Of a DNA stretch of 64,000 nucleotides, positions 50,503 through 60,016 are shown piece after piece. The notes under the pieces were generated by a model. That model saw only the letters and a program-made list of their open reading frames with translations, did not search any database and was not told where the DNA came from. Source of the stretch: Klenkia soli (lineage in GTDB: Bacteria; Actinomycetota; Actinomycetes; Mycobacteriales; Geodermatophilaceae); the NCBI RefSeq assembly GCF_900103975.1, contig NZ_FNIR01000016.1:19408-83407 (forward strand), written 5' to 3'. The translations under genes and the position numbers were made by a program. Numbering within the stretch: the first letter of the stretch is position 1; the number at the start of each line of letters is the position of its first letter.

Positions 50503-53202
50503 TCAGGTGCTGAACATGCGGCGGGGGCCGGGGTCGACCCTGGCCGTGGGTGCCCCCACCCGCACCGCGGCGCCGGCCACCACCAGCGAGCGGCCGCCGT
50601 GCCACGGGTCGGCCGGGCCCACGATCACCGGCTCCAACGACAGCGCCAGCACCTCGGGCAGGTCGTCGGCCAGCCGGGCGATACGCAGCAGGAGGTCCTC
50701 CAGCGCCGCGACGTCGACCGGCTCGCTGCCCCGGTAGCCGTCCAGCAGCGGCCAGGCGCGGGGCTCGCGGACCATCTCGTGGGCATCGGTGTCGGTCAGC
50801 GGCAGCGTGCGGAACGCCCGGTCACCGAGCAGGTCGGTGGCCACACCGCCGACCCCGAAGCTGACCAGCGCGCCGAAGGACGGGTCGTCGACCACCTGGA
50901 CCACGGTGCTCACGCCCGGGGCCGCCATCTCCTGCACGATCACCGGGTCGTCGGACGGGATCGCCTCGAACCCGGCCCGCACGTCATCGGCGTCGCGCAG
51001 GTCCAGCCGCGTGCCGCCGAGGTCCGAGCGGTGCCGCAGCCACGGGGCGGTGGACTTGAGCACCACCGGGTAGCCGACCTCCTCGGCCGCGGCGACCGCG
51101 GCCTCGGCGTCGGCGGCCCGGCGGGTGCGCAGCAGCGGCACCCCGTAGGCGCCCAGCAGCGCGATGACCTCGTCGTCGGTGAGCTCGCGCCCCCCGCCCT
51201 CGGCCAGGGCGCCCACCACGACCTCGCGGGCAGCGGCCTCGTCCACGCCCTCGAGCTCGGGCACCGTGCCGACCGGACGGCGGCGCCACGCCGCGTACTC
51301 CGACACCCGGGCCAGCGCGATCACCGCCCGCTCGGGGGTGGAGAACGACGGCACCGACCCGCGGGCAGGCATGCCGTCCTCGCCGCGGACCACGAGCTCG
51401 TCGGGGATGCCGTCGGCGGACAGGAAGTTGGCGACCACCGGCTTCTCCGCGGCGGCCGAGATCTCGCGCAGCACCCGGGCGAACGGGGCGGTGTCGTGCA
51501 CCAGCGCCGGCAGGTAGACCGCGATCACGGCGTCGACGCCGTCGTCGTCCAGCGCGGCGGTCAGCGCCTCGCGCAGCTGCTCGGGCGGGGCGGCGGTGCC
51601 GATGTCGACCGGGCGCTCGTGGGCCAGCTGCAACCCCTGCTCGAGGACGGCGTCGGCGACCAGCACGCCCACCGCCGTCGAGTTGCCCACGATGGCCACT
51701 CGGGCGCCGGCCGGCAGCGGCTGGTGCGCCAGCAGGGTGCCGACGTCGAACAGCTCGGCCAGGGTCTGCACGCGGATGACCCCGGCGGAGGCGAACAGCG
51801 CGGCTACCGACTCCTCGGTCACCGCGACGCTGGTGCCGGCCAACCCGGCGGTCATGCCCACGTGCCGGCCGCTCTTCACCGCGACCACCGGCTTGGTGCG
51901 GCCCACCCGGCGGGCCAGGCGGGCGAACTTGCGCGGGTTGCCGAAGCTCTCCAGGTGCAGCAGCACGACCTCGGTGGCCGGGTCGGTGGCCCAGTACTGC
52001 AGCATGTCGTTGCCGCTGACGTCGGCCCGGTTGCCCGCCGACACGAAGCTGGACAGGCCGATGCCGCGGTTGCTGGCCCGCTCGAGCAGCATCACGCCCA
52101 GCGCGCCGGACTGCGCGAAGAAGCCCATGCGGCCGCGGCCGGGCACTCGCGGGGCGAGGCTGGCGTTCAGGCCGACCGCGGGATCGGTGTTGACCAGGCC
52201 CAGGCAGTTGGGCCCGACCACCCGCATGCCCGAGGCGCGGGCCGAGGCCACGAACGCCCGCTCGGCCGCCCGCCCCTCGGGGCCCGTCTCGCCGAAGCCG
52301 CCGGAGATGACCACCAGGCCCTTCACCCGCTTGCGGCGGCAGGCCTCGACCACGCCGGGCACCTCGGTGGCCGGCACGGTGAGGACGGCGAGGTCGACGT
52401 CGTCCGGGATGTCCTCGATCGTGGCGTGCGCCGGCACCCCGGCGACGTGCCGCACGGCGGGGTTCACCGGGTAGATCGGCCCGGCGAACCCGGCGTCCAG
52501 CAGGTGCCGCAGCACCGCGTGGCCGATCTTGCCGCTGTCGCTGCTGGCCCCGACGACGGCCACGGACTGCGGGTTGAGCAGCCGGCCGATCGACCGGGAC
52601 TCGCTGCGCTGCTCGCGCTCGTAGGTGACGGCCAGGGCCTGCTCGGTGGGCGCGATCGGGAAGGTGAGGTGGACGACGCCGTCCTCGTAGGAGCGCCGGG
52701 CCTCGTAGCCGGCGTCCAGGAACACCCGGACCATGCCTGAGTTCTGGCTGAGCACCTCGGCGACGAACCGGGTGATGCCCCGCTCGCGGGCGGCGGCGGC
52801 CAGGTGCTCGAGCAGCACCGAGCCCAGGCCGCGGCGCTGGTGGGCGTCCTCGACGAGGAAGGCGACCTCGGCGTCGTCGGTGCCGGGGTAGCGGTCGTAG
52901 CGCCCGACTCCGACCAGCTCCTCGCCCAGGAGGACGACGAAGGCGACCCGGTGGTCGTGGTCGACGTGGGTGAACCGGTGCAGGTCCTTGTCGGACAGCC
53001 GCTTCATCGGCCCGAAGAACCGGTAGTACCGGGTCTGGTCGGAGCTGCGCTCCATGAGCCCGACGATGCCGTCGGCGTCCTCGGGCGTGATCGGCCGCAG
53101 GTGCACGGTGCCGCCGTCGGCCGCCACGACGTCGGCCTCCCACCCGGGCGGGGGCACCGAGTGGTCGGGCATCGTCGGATCGGGCTTGGGCGCTTCAGTC
53201 AC
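50503..53202 (-). CDS. GNAT/acyl-CoA-synthetase-like lysine acetyltransferase
   Basis: An 899-residue fusion. The N-terminal GNAT domain (about 25-190) has the acetyl-CoA loop HQRRGLGSVLLEHL. Next come a CoA-binding domain (about 205-300: VAVVGASSDSGKIGHAV), succinyl-CoA-synthetase-like domains (about 300-640: VVGPNCLGLVNTDP, FAQSGALGVMLLERA) and an ATP-grasp part (about 680-890: EVGYPVVLKS). This is the Pat family that acetylates and silences acyl-CoA synthetases; in this lineage the GNAT domain is at the front, unlike Salmonella PatZ. The ATG overlaps the stop of the deacetylase gene upstream by 8 nt. Confidence 0.9.
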   Translation of the reverse strand: MTEAPKPDPTMPDHSVPPPGWEADVVAADGGTVHLRPITPEDADGIVGLMERSSDQTRYYRFFGPMKRLSDKDLHRFTHVDHDHRVAFVVLLGEELVGVGRYDRYPGTDDAEVAFLVEDAHQRRGLGSVLLEHLAAAARERGITRFVAEVLSQNSGMVRVFLDAGYEARRSYEDGVVHLTFPIAPTEQALAVTYEREQRSESRSIGRLLNPQSVAVVGASSDSGKIGHAVLRHLLDAGFAGPIYPVNPAVRHVAGVPAHATIEDIPDDVDLAVLTVPATEVPGVVEACRRKRVKGLVVISGGFGETGPEGRAAERAFVASARASGMRVVGPNCLGLVNTDPAVGLNASLAPRVPGRGRMGFFAQSGALGVMLLERASNRGIGLSSFVSAGNRADVSGNDMLQYWATDPATEVVLLHLESFGNPRKFARLARRVGRTKPVVAVKSGRHVGMTAGLAGTSVAVTEESVAALFASAGVIRVQTLAELFDVGTLLAHQPLPAGARVAIVGNSTAVGVLVADAVLEQGLQLAHERPVDIGTAAPPEQLREALTAALDDDGVDAVIAVYLPALVHDTAPFARVLREISAAAEKPVVANFLSADGIPDELVVRGEDGMPARGSVPSFSTPERAVIALARVSEYAAWRRRPVGTVPELEGVDEAAAREVVVGALAEGGGRELTDDEVIALLGAYGVPLLRTRRAADAEAAVAAAEEVGYPVVLKSTAPWLRHRSDLGGTRLDLRDADDVRAGFEAIPSDDPVIVQEMAAPGVSTVVQVVDDPSFGALVSFGVGGVATDLLGDRAFRTLPLTDTDAHEMVREPRAWPLLDGYRGSEPVDVAALEDLLLRIARLADDLPEVLALSLEPVIVGPADPWHGGRSLVVAGAAVRVGAPTARVDPGPRRMFST

Positions 53203-54379
53203 GGGGGTCGTCCGGGTCGAGGCCGAACAGCGGGTAGGCGGCGTTGCGGGTGCGGGTGATCGCCCGGTCGACCCGGTTCTCGGTGAAGGGGTCCCAGTGC
53301 TGGAAGCCGGTCCAGCCGCCCTCGGTCATCGAACCCGGCGGCTCGATACGCAGGCCCTTCGCCAGCACGTCCTGCGCCCAGGAGTCGGGGATCGCGGTGC
53401 CCGGCGGCACCGGGGTGCCGGCCGCCTCGGCGATCAGGTGGGTCCAGGCCCGCGGCACGCAGCGGACCAGCCCGTACCCGCCGCCGCCCAGCGTCAGCCA
53501 GCGGCCCTCGCTGACCTCGTGGGCCAGTTCGTGCATGGCCTTGTAGGCCGCGCGCTGGCCGTCGACGGTGAGCCCGAGGTCGGCCATCGGGTCCTCGTGG
53601 TGGGTGTCGCAGCCGCACTGGGTGACCAGGATCTGCGGCGAGAACGCCCGCACCACCCCGGGGACGACGGCGTGGAACGCGCGCAGCCAGCCGGAGTCGT
53701 CGGTGCCGTTGGGCAGGGCCAGGTTCACCGCCGAGCCCGGTGCCTTCACGGGGTCGCCGGTCTCCTCGGCGTAGCCGGTGCCCGGGAACAGCGTCAGCGG
53801 CGTCTGGTGGATGCTCACCGTCAGCACCCGGGGGTCGCTCCAGAACGCGGCCTGCACGCCGTCGCCGTGGTGCACGTCCAGGTCGACGTAGGCGATGCGC
53901 TCGTAGCCCTGGCCGAGCAGCCAGGCGATGGCGATCGCGGCGTCGTTGAACACGCAGAACCCGCTGGCGGCATCGCGCAGGGCGTGGTGCATGCCGCCGG
54001 CGATGTTCACCGCGTGCTGGGCCCTGCCCTCGTGGATCAGCCTGGCGGCGGTGACCGAACCACCGGCGATCAGGGCCGAGGACTCGTAGATGCCGTCGAA
54101 CACCGGGTTGTCGGCGGTGCCCAGGCCGTGGCCGACGCCGGCGGGGTCCGACGGCGCCCGGCGGACGGCGGCCAGGTACTCGGGGTCGTGGACGAGGGTG
54201 AGCAGGTCCTCCCCCGCCGTCTCGGGCCGGACGACCTCGATCCGCGGGCCCGACAGCACCCCGAGGGTGTCGGCCAGCCGCATCGTGAGGTCCAGCCGCA
54301 CGGGGTGCATCGGGTGGTCCCCGCCCCAGGTGTAGCCGAGGTAGGCGTCGTCCCAGACGACGCTGACGGCGTCGCTCAT
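53195..54379 (-). CDS. acuC: AcuC/class I histone-deacetylase-family protein
   Basis: A 394-residue zinc-dependent deacetylase-fold protein. The active-site histidine pair is in GGMHHALRDAASGFCVFND and the zinc ligands in YVDLDVHHGDGVQ; LTLGGGGYG is near the C-terminus. AcuC removes acetyl groups from acetyl-CoA synthetase in Bacillus. It overlaps the acetyltransferase gene downstream, so writer and eraser are made together. TAGCGT on the minus strand at about 54424-54429 could be its -10. Confidence 0.9.
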   Translation of the reverse strand: MSDAVSVVWDDAYLGYTWGGDHPMHPVRLDLTMRLADTLGVLSGPRIEVVRPETAGEDLLTLVHDPEYLAAVRRAPSDPAGVGHGLGTADNPVFDGIYESSALIAGGSVTAARLIHEGRAQHAVNIAGGMHHALRDAASGFCVFNDAAIAIAWLLGQGYERIAYVDLDVHHGDGVQAAFWSDPRVLTVSIHQTPLTLFPGTGYAEETGDPVKAPGSAVNLALPNGTDDSGWLRAFHAVVPGVVRAFSPQILVTQCGCDTHHEDPMADLGLTVDGQRAAYKAMHELAHEVSEGRWLTLGGGGYGLVRCVPRAWTHLIAEAAGTPVPPGTAIPDSWAQDVLAKGLRIEPPGSMTEGGWTGFQHWDPFTENRVDRAITRTRNAAYPLFGLDPDDPRD

Positions 54380-54476
54380 CGTGTCGTCCCCGGAGCCGGC
54401 CTCATCGCCTGTTCACCGGGTCGACGCTACCGCCCGGCCGGGGTCGTCGCGCCCCGTCGGGGTGGCGGACCACCCG

Positions 54477-54482
54477 TAGGCT
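54477..54482 (+). promoter_or_regulatory. -10 element of the DtxR/IdeR gene
   Basis: TAGGCT about 35 nt before GTG 54517, giving a short leader that contains GGAGGAG as ribosome site. Confidence 0.4.
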
Positions 54483-54516
54483 GGGCGCAGACCCCTGCAC
54501 GGAGGAGCCTGCTGCT

Positions 54517-55212
54517 GTGAACGACCTCATCGACACCACCGAGATGTACCTGCGCACGATCTTCGAGCTCGAGGAGGAGGGCATCACCCCTCTCCGCGCC
54601 CGCATCGCCGAGCGCCTGCACCAGAGCGGCCCCACGGTCTCCCAGACCGTGGCCCGCATGGAGCGCGACGGCCTGCTGAGCGTCGAGGGCGACCGCCACC
54701 TGGCGCTGTCCGACGAGGGCCGCGCGCTGGCCACCGCCGTCATGCGCAAGCACCGCCTGGCCGAGTGCCTGCTCGTGGACGTCATCGGCCTGGACTACGC
54801 CGACGTGCACGAGGAGGCCTGCCGCTGGGAGCACGTGATGAGCGAGGCGGTCGAGCGCAAGCTGCTCACGCTGCTGGGCAACCCGCAGGTCTCGCCGTTC
54901 GGCAACCCCATCCCTGGTCTGGCAGCTCTGGGCGCGGCGACCACCGACCAGCAGGACACCCTGACCCTGCTGTCGACGTCGGCCACGGCCGAGGGTGCGC
55001 CGGTGGTCATCCGCCGCATCAGCGAGCAGCTGCAGGAGGACACCCAGCTGCTGCGCTCGCTGGCCGACCAGGGCGTGCGGCCGGGCATGACCGTGCGCGC
55101 CGCGCTGGTCAACGGCTCGGTGAGCATCGACGGGTCGGTGCTGGCGCCGGGTGTCGCCCAGCACGTGTTCGTCTCGCCCGCCGAGGAGCCCGTGCCGGTC
55201 GCCGCCGGCTGA
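54517..55212 (+). CDS. ideR: Iron-dependent repressor, DtxR/IdeR family
   Basis: A 231-residue regulator that represses iron-uptake genes when loaded with Fe2+. The winged helix (about 1-70) includes ITPLRARIAERLHQSGPTVS and VARMERDGLL. Metal-site residues are visible: Met near the start (TTEMYL), His and Glu in MRKHRLAECLL, and His, Cys, Glu and His in DVHEEACRWEHVM. A dimerisation domain and an SH3-like C-terminus (PGMTVRAALVNGSVSI) follow. The GTG has GGAGGAG upstream. It lies near sigB as in mycobacteria. Confidence 0.93.
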   Translation: MNDLIDTTEMYLRTIFELEEEGITPLRARIAERLHQSGPTVSQTVARMERDGLLSVEGDRHLALSDEGRALATAVMRKHRLAECLLVDVIGLDYADVHEEACRWEHVMSEAVERKLLTLLGNPQVSPFGNPIPGLAALGAATTDQQDTLTLLSTSATAEGAPVVIRRISEQLQEDTQLLRSLADQGVRPGMTVRAALVNGSVSIDGSVLAPGVAQHVFVSPAEEPVPVAAG

Positions 55213-55240
55213 TCGTTCGCCGGGCTCACGACCTGGTCAC

Positions 55241-55246
55241 TAGGGT
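55241..55246 (+). promoter_or_regulatory. -10 element, leaderless gene at 55254
   Basis: TAGGGT ends 7 nt before GTG 55254. Confidence 0.55.
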
Positions 55247-55253
55247 GGGTGGT

Positions 55254-57275
55254 GTGACCGACACCCCCTTCGCCCGTCCGGCCGACGTCATGGCCCTCCC
55301 CCGCCTCGGTGGGCTGGCCCTCTCCCCGGACGGGCGGCGGTTGGTCACGTCGGTGGCCGCGCTCGCGCCCGACCGGAAGACCTGGCGCACCGCCCTGTGG
55401 GAGGTCGACCCGACCGGTCGGCGCGACGCCCGTCAGCTGACCCGTAGCGCACCGGGTGAGTCCGCGCCCGTCTTCACGCCGGACGGCACGCTGCTGTTCA
55501 CCTCGGCCCGCCCGGACCCCGACGCCGGCAAGGACGCCGGGGAGCCCAAGCCCGCGCTGTGGGCACTGGCGGCCGAGGGCGGCGAGGCCCGGCTGGTGCT
55601 GGGCCGCAAGAACGGCATCGGCGGCATCACCGTGGCGGCCGATAGCGGGGACGTCGTCGTCCTCGCCTCGACCACGCCGGGCGCCGAGGACGACGAGGCC
55701 GACGCCGCCCGCCGCGACGCGCGGAAGGACGCCGGGGTCACCGCGATCCTGCACGAGAGCTACCCGGTGCGGTACTGGGACCACGACCTGGGCCCGACCG
55801 TGCCGCACGCCTTCTGGGTGGGTCAGCTGCCGGTCGAGGGCACCGCACCCGACTGGCGCGACCTCACCCCCGACGCGGGCCCGCCGAACGGGGCGGGGTC
55901 CGACGTCGCACTCTCCCCCGACGGCCGGTGGCTGGCCCGCGCCGAGGAGGTCGCCGATCCCCGGGCCTCGCGGCGCGGCCGGCTGGTGGTCACCGACACC
56001 GCCAGCGGTGAGACCCGGGTGCTGGTCGACGACCCGGCCGCCGACGTCGGGTCGCCGGCCTGGTCGCCGGACTCGGCGCGATTGGTGTGCACCCGCGAGT
56101 CCGAGACCACCCAGGCGGAGCCGCCGGACTACACGCTGCTGCTGGTCGACGTCGGCTCGGGGGCGGTCACCGACCTCACCGAAGGCTTCGACCGCTGGCC
56201 GTCGGCGCCGCAGTTCGACGCCGAGGGCGGCGCGGTGTACTTCCTGGCCGACGACGACGGCCGGCACGCCGTGTTCCGGGTGGTCGAGGGCGGGGCCCCG
56301 GTCCGGCTGACCCGGGACGGCGCCTACTCCGACCTGCAGGTGGCCCGCGACGGCTCGGCGCTCTACGCCCTGCGGTCGGCCTTCGACCACCCGGCAGCGC
56401 CGGTGCGGCTGGACCCGCAGGCCACCGACCAGCAGCCCGAGCCGCTGCCGAACCCGGGCACGATCGCCGCGCTGCCCGGCACCCTGCGCGAGCTGCGGGC
56501 CACCGCCGCCGACGGCGTCGAGGTGCAGTCCTGGCTGGTGCTGCCCGAGGGCGCCTCCGCCGACTCCCCCGCGCCGTTGCTGCTGTGGATCCACGGCGGA
56601 CCGCTGATGAGCTGGAACTCCTGGTCGTGGCGGTGGCTGCCGTGGGTCATGGCGGCCCAGGGGTACGCGGTGCTGCTGCCCAACCCGGCGCTGTCGCAGG
56701 GCTTCGGGCAGGAGTTCGTCCGGCGCGGCTGGGGCAGCTGGGGCGGGGCGCCCTACACCGACCTGATGGCCGCCACCGACGCCGCGGTCGAGCTGCCCGA
56801 GGTCGACGGCTCGCGCACCGCGGCGATGGGTGGCTCGTTCGGCGGCTACATGGCCAACTGGGTGGCCACGCAGACCGACCGGTTCGACGCGATCGTCACC
56901 CACGCCAGCCTGTGGCACCTGGACGGCTTCATCGGCGCCACCGACGCGGCGTTCTACTGGGAGAAGGAGTTCGGCGACCCGCTGACCGAGCCGGCCCGCT
57001 ACGAGCAGAACTCGCCGCACCGCTACGCCGACGCGATCACCACCCCGGTGCTGGTCATCCACGGCGACAAGGACTACCGGGTGCCGATCGGCGAGGGCCT
57101 GCGGCTCTGGTACGACCTGCAGAAGCGCGGGGTGCCCTCGAAGTTCCTCTACTTCCCCGACGAGAACCACTGGGTGCTGACGCCGGGCAACGCCACGGTC
57201 TGGTACGAGACGGTGCTGGCGTTCCTGGCCGAGCACGTGCACGGCCGGGACTGGTCACGCCCCGAGCTGCTCTGA
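55254..57275 (+). CDS. S9-family prolyl oligopeptidase-like serine peptidase
   Basis: A 673-residue cytoplasmic peptidase of the acylaminoacyl-peptidase group. A beta-propeller (about 15-400: GGLALSPDGRRLVTS, DVALSPDGRWLARAE) restricts access to the alpha/beta-hydrolase domain (about 420-670). The triad is the serine in GGSFGGYMANW, the aspartate in HGDKDYRVP and the histidine in DENHWVLTP. There is no signal peptide. It probably degrades short peptides. Its end overlaps the convergent DUF4192 gene by 21 nt. Confidence 0.92.
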   Translation: MTDTPFARPADVMALPRLGGLALSPDGRRLVTSVAALAPDRKTWRTALWEVDPTGRRDARQLTRSAPGESAPVFTPDGTLLFTSARPDPDAGKDAGEPKPALWALAAEGGEARLVLGRKNGIGGITVAADSGDVVVLASTTPGAEDDEADAARRDARKDAGVTAILHESYPVRYWDHDLGPTVPHAFWVGQLPVEGTAPDWRDLTPDAGPPNGAGSDVALSPDGRWLARAEEVADPRASRRGRLVVTDTASGETRVLVDDPAADVGSPAWSPDSARLVCTRESETTQAEPPDYTLLLVDVGSGAVTDLTEGFDRWPSAPQFDAEGGAVYFLADDDGRHAVFRVVEGGAPVRLTRDGAYSDLQVARDGSALYALRSAFDHPAAPVRLDPQATDQQPEPLPNPGTIAALPGTLRELRATAADGVEVQSWLVLPEGASADSPAPLLLWIHGGPLMSWNSWSWRWLPWVMAAQGYAVLLPNPALSQGFGQEFVRRGWGSWGGAPYTDLMAATDAAVELPEVDGSRTAAMGGSFGGYMANWVATQTDRFDAIVTHASLWHLDGFIGATDAAFYWEKEFGDPLTEPARYEQNSPHRYADAITTPVLVIHGDKDYRVPIGEGLRLWYDLQKRGVPSKFLYFPDENHWVLTPGNATVWYETVLAFLAEHVHGRDWSRPELL

Positions 57276-58370
57276 CCGCGGCCGTGCCCAGCCGGCCAGC
57301 TCGCGCACGGCCGACGGCGGGAGCCCGGCGGTGAGCCCCTGCCGCAGGAGCTGGGCCAGGCGGTAGCCGGGCTGGCTGGCCAGGGCGCGGTCCAGGGCGA
57401 CGCCGGCGGTCGTGCCGTCGCCGCGGGCCCACGCGGTGGCCGCCAGCAGCGTGGCGGGGGCGGCGTCCAGCGGGGCGGGCAGCCGGCGGACCAGCTCGGT
57501 CCACAGCGCCTCGGCGGCTGCCGCGGTCGGTCCCGCGCCCAGGGCCAGCGCCTGGTCCCGGACCTCGGTCTCGGTCAGCGCCCAGCCCAGCCGGGCGACC
57601 GCCTCGTCCGTCAGGTGGCGGCCGGCCGCCACGGCGCCCTGCACCAGGCGCCACGACTCGGCGGCGACCGCCTCCCACCCGAGGCGGTGCAGGGCCTCGG
57701 CCTGGCCCGCCCCCACCACCGAGCAGGCCCGGCCCATCGCCAACGCGGCCACGCCGGTGGCGGGGGCCAGCCGGGCGACCAGCTCGGCGCGGTCGGCCGC
57801 GACCACCCGGCCGTCGACGACCGAGGCCACGGCCAGCGCCGACGTGCCACCGGGGAGCGGGCGCCCGGCGCCCGGGTCGCAGCAGGGGTCGGCGCAGTCG
57901 TAGTCCCAGCACCGGCCACCGCGCACCAGCAGGGCCGCCAGCAGCGGCACACCGGCGTCGGCCAGCACCCCGCCCACCGCCCGCACCACACCCCGGCCGG
58001 GCAGGTCGGCCCCGGCGGTGCGCAGCAGGCGCAGGCCGACCGGGTCCAGGGCGTGCAGGGGGACGTCGGACAACGCGTCGAGGTCCACCTCGGCCGGCAC
58101 GTCGGACGCCTCGGTGACCACCAGGGCGACGACGGCGGCCGGCGGCTCGGGACCCAGGCGGGCGACCACGTCCGTCGCCAGGGCCGAGGCGTCGTCGGGG
58201 CCGGGCAGGTCGACCCGCAGGGTCACGCCCACCCGGGTGGCCCGGCTCCCGGTCAGCGCGACCAGGACCAGGGACTCCTCGGGCACGAAGCCCAGCAGCT
58301 GCGGCAGCGCCGCGGCGAGCTCGGGGCCGGTGTCGAGCCGGACGGCGGTGCAGGGTTGCTCGTTCTCCAT
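57255..58370 (-). CDS. DUF4192 family protein
   Basis: A 371-residue actinobacterial protein of unknown function. The N-terminal signature is LAAALPQLLGFVPEESLVLV, followed by VGVTLRVDLPGPDD and the cysteine-rich CWDYDCADPCCDPGAG near residue 175. The C-terminal half is Ala-rich helical with TPR-like character (ALAATAWARGDGTTAGVALD). CAGGGT on the minus strand at 58378-58383 lies 7 nt before the ATG, a weaker leaderless candidate. Confidence 0.87.
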   Translation of the reverse strand: MENEQPCTAVRLDTGPELAAALPQLLGFVPEESLVLVALTGSRATRVGVTLRVDLPGPDDASALATDVVARLGPEPPAAVVALVVTEASDVPAEVDLDALSDVPLHALDPVGLRLLRTAGADLPGRGVVRAVGGVLADAGVPLLAALLVRGGRCWDYDCADPCCDPGAGRPLPGGTSALAVASVVDGRVVAADRAELVARLAPATGVAALAMGRACSVVGAGQAEALHRLGWEAVAAESWRLVQGAVAAGRHLTDEAVARLGWALTETEVRDQALALGAGPTAAAAEALWTELVRRLPAPLDAAPATLLAATAWARGDGTTAGVALDRALASQPGYRLAQLLRQGLTAGLPPSAVRELAGWARPRSEQLGA

Positions 58371-58475
58371 GCCGTCGACCCTGGTGGCGCGGGGCGGTCC
58401 CCGGGGCCGCCGCGCGCAGGTTGTGGACGGACCCCCGGCGTGTGGACGGCGGGCGGCAGCGGCGTCCCGGTCCTG

Positions 58476-59228
58476 CTAGTCCAGCTGGTCGGCCTGGTAG
58501 TCGTAGGCCTGCTGCACCAGGTCGGTGAAGGCGGCGGTGTCCGTGCTGCCGCCGATGCTGGTGCTGAGCACCGTGAGCAGGCGGTCGCCGTCCACGGCCA
58601 CCGCGATGAGCGCGGGGATGGTGAGCTGGGAGCCGTCGGGGCCGGTCACCGACGTCGTGTACGACAGCCCGGCCGAGCCGTCGCCGAGGGCCGGCACGTC
58701 CAGCGCGCTGAACGTGATGGTCGCCGTCCCGATCTCGGGTGAGGTGAGGGTCGCCTGCGGGCAGGTCGCGACGGACGCGGCCAGGTCGGCGACCGGGTCA
58801 CCCGGGGCCCCGACGGTGAGCAGCTGGACGACGACGCTCGTCCCGCTCGTCGCGGTCTGGGCGGCGAAGTCCTCGAGGTCCTCGACCGAGGGCTGGCTCT
58901 GCTGGATCGCCTGGGCGCAGGCCTCGGGGGTGATGGTGACCCCGGCGAGGTCGGCGCCGACGGCGGCACCGGCGCGGACGTCGGCCTCGGTCACCGGCGA
59001 CACCTGGGCACCCGCGCCGAAGGCGTCCTCCGGCAGCAGTCCGGCGGCCAGCCCGTCGGGGTCCTGGTCACCACCCTGGTCGCCGCCCGACCCGGACGAC
59101 GAGGGGGCACCTGCGGTGGTCGGGGACGGCGACGCCGTCCCCTCCACCGTCGAGGTGCAGCCGGCCAGCAGGACCGTGGCTGCGGCGAGGACGACCGGGA
59201 TGCGACGCGGGAGGCTCACGCCGCCCAT
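58476..59228 (-). CDS. Lipoprotein, paralogue of the next gene
   Basis: A 250-residue lipoprotein with lipobox LLAGC at Cys24 from ATG 59228; GTG 59219 would shorten it by three residues. A Ser/Thr/Gly linker precedes a domain with LLPEDAFGAGAQVSPVTEAD, ITPEACAQAI and VATCPQATL, whose two cysteines could form a disulfide. It shares pattern and spacing with the gene at 59255-59959. A weak likeness to PknH-type extracellular sensor domains is noted but unproven. Confidence 0.75.
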   Translation of the reverse strand: MGGVSLPRRIPVVLAAATVLLAGCTSTVEGTASPSPTTAGAPSSSGSGGDQGGDQDPDGLAAGLLPEDAFGAGAQVSPVTEADVRAGAAVGADLAGVTITPEACAQAIQQSQPSVEDLEDFAAQTATSGTSVVVQLLTVGAPGDPVADLAASVATCPQATLTSPEIGTATITFSALDVPALGDGSAGLSYTTSVTGPDGSQLTIPALIAVAVDGDRLLTVLSTSIGGSTDTAAFTDLVQQAYDYQADQLD

Positions 59229-59254
59229 CCGACCACGGATGCCCGCGGACCGCC

Positions 59255-59959
59255 TCAGCCCAGCGTGTCGGCGGCGTGCTCCTGGGCGGCGGCGAGCAGG
59301 GTGTCGAACGCGGCCTGGTCGGGCGCGGTGGTGCCGATGCTGCCGGTCGCCAGACCCAGCAGCCGGTCGCCGTCCGAGACCAGGCCCAGGAGCGCGGACC
59401 CGCCGGACACCGGACCGCCGGGCAGCGTGACCGTCAGGGGGACGACGGCGGCGTCGTCCCCCAGGTCGGGCCGGGTCACCGCGCCGAAGGTGACCACGGC
59501 CTGGCCCATCGCGGTGTCCACGGTGGCGGTCGGGCAGGCGGCGACGGCGTCGACGAGGGTGCCGACGGCGGTCTGCGCGGGCCCGCCGGTGGCCAGCAGC
59601 TCGGCGGTGCCGCCGAAGCCGGCGCGGGCGTACTGGCCGGCGACGTCGTCGACGTCGGCCGGGTCACCCAGCGCCGTGCGGGCGACCTGCAGGGCGTCGA
59701 CGCAGGCCTGCGGGGTGACCGTGATCCGGCCCGGGTCGTGGGACGGCGCGGCGCCGAGGGCAGCGGCGAGGTCGTCGGCGGTGACCGCCGTGACGGTGGC
59801 GCCGGGCGCGAACTGGTCGGCGGGCAGCAACCCCTCGGCGAGCGCGGGCGCCTCCTGCGTGGCGGCGGCCGGGGCGACCGGCGTGTCGCCGGCGCCGCAG
59901 CCGGCGAGGAGCAGGGTGGTGGACGCGGCGGCGGCGAGCAGGAGCGGGGTGCGGCGCAT
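59255..59959 (-). CDS. Lipoprotein, tandem paralogue
   Basis: A 234-residue lipoprotein with lipobox LLAGC at Cys21 from ATG 59959. The mature part repeats the neighbour's blocks: LLPADQFAPGATVTAVTADD, VTPQACVDAL, VAACPTATV and LGLVSDGDRLLGLATGSIG, so the two arose by duplication. TACCGT (59966-59971, minus) is 6 nt upstream. Function unknown; surface ligand binding is the likeliest role. Confidence 0.77.
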   Translation of the reverse strand: MRRTPLLLAAAASTTLLLAGCGAGDTPVAPAAATQEAPALAEGLLPADQFAPGATVTAVTADDLAAALGAAPSHDPGRITVTPQACVDALQVARTALGDPADVDDVAGQYARAGFGGTAELLATGGPAQTAVGTLVDAVAACPTATVDTAMGQAVVTFGAVTRPDLGDDAAVVPLTVTLPGGPVSGGSALLGLVSDGDRLLGLATGSIGTTAPDQAAFDTLLAAAQEHAADTLG

Positions 59960-59965
59960 CACCCC

Positions 59966-59971
59966 ACGGTA
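59966..59971 (-). promoter_or_regulatory. -10 element, leaderless lipoprotein gene
   Basis: TACCGT on the minus strand, 6 nt before ATG 59959. Confidence 0.5.
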
Positions 59972-60003
59972 GGCGCTCGCACGGGCCCGCGGGGGCCGCT
60001 GGT

Positions 60004-60009
60004 TAAGGT
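60004..60009 (+). promoter_or_regulatory. -10 element, leaderless GT4 operon
   Basis: TAAGGT ends 7 nt before ATG 60017, the first gene of the four-gene operon. Confidence 0.55.
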
Positions 60010-60016
60010 CCCCGGC

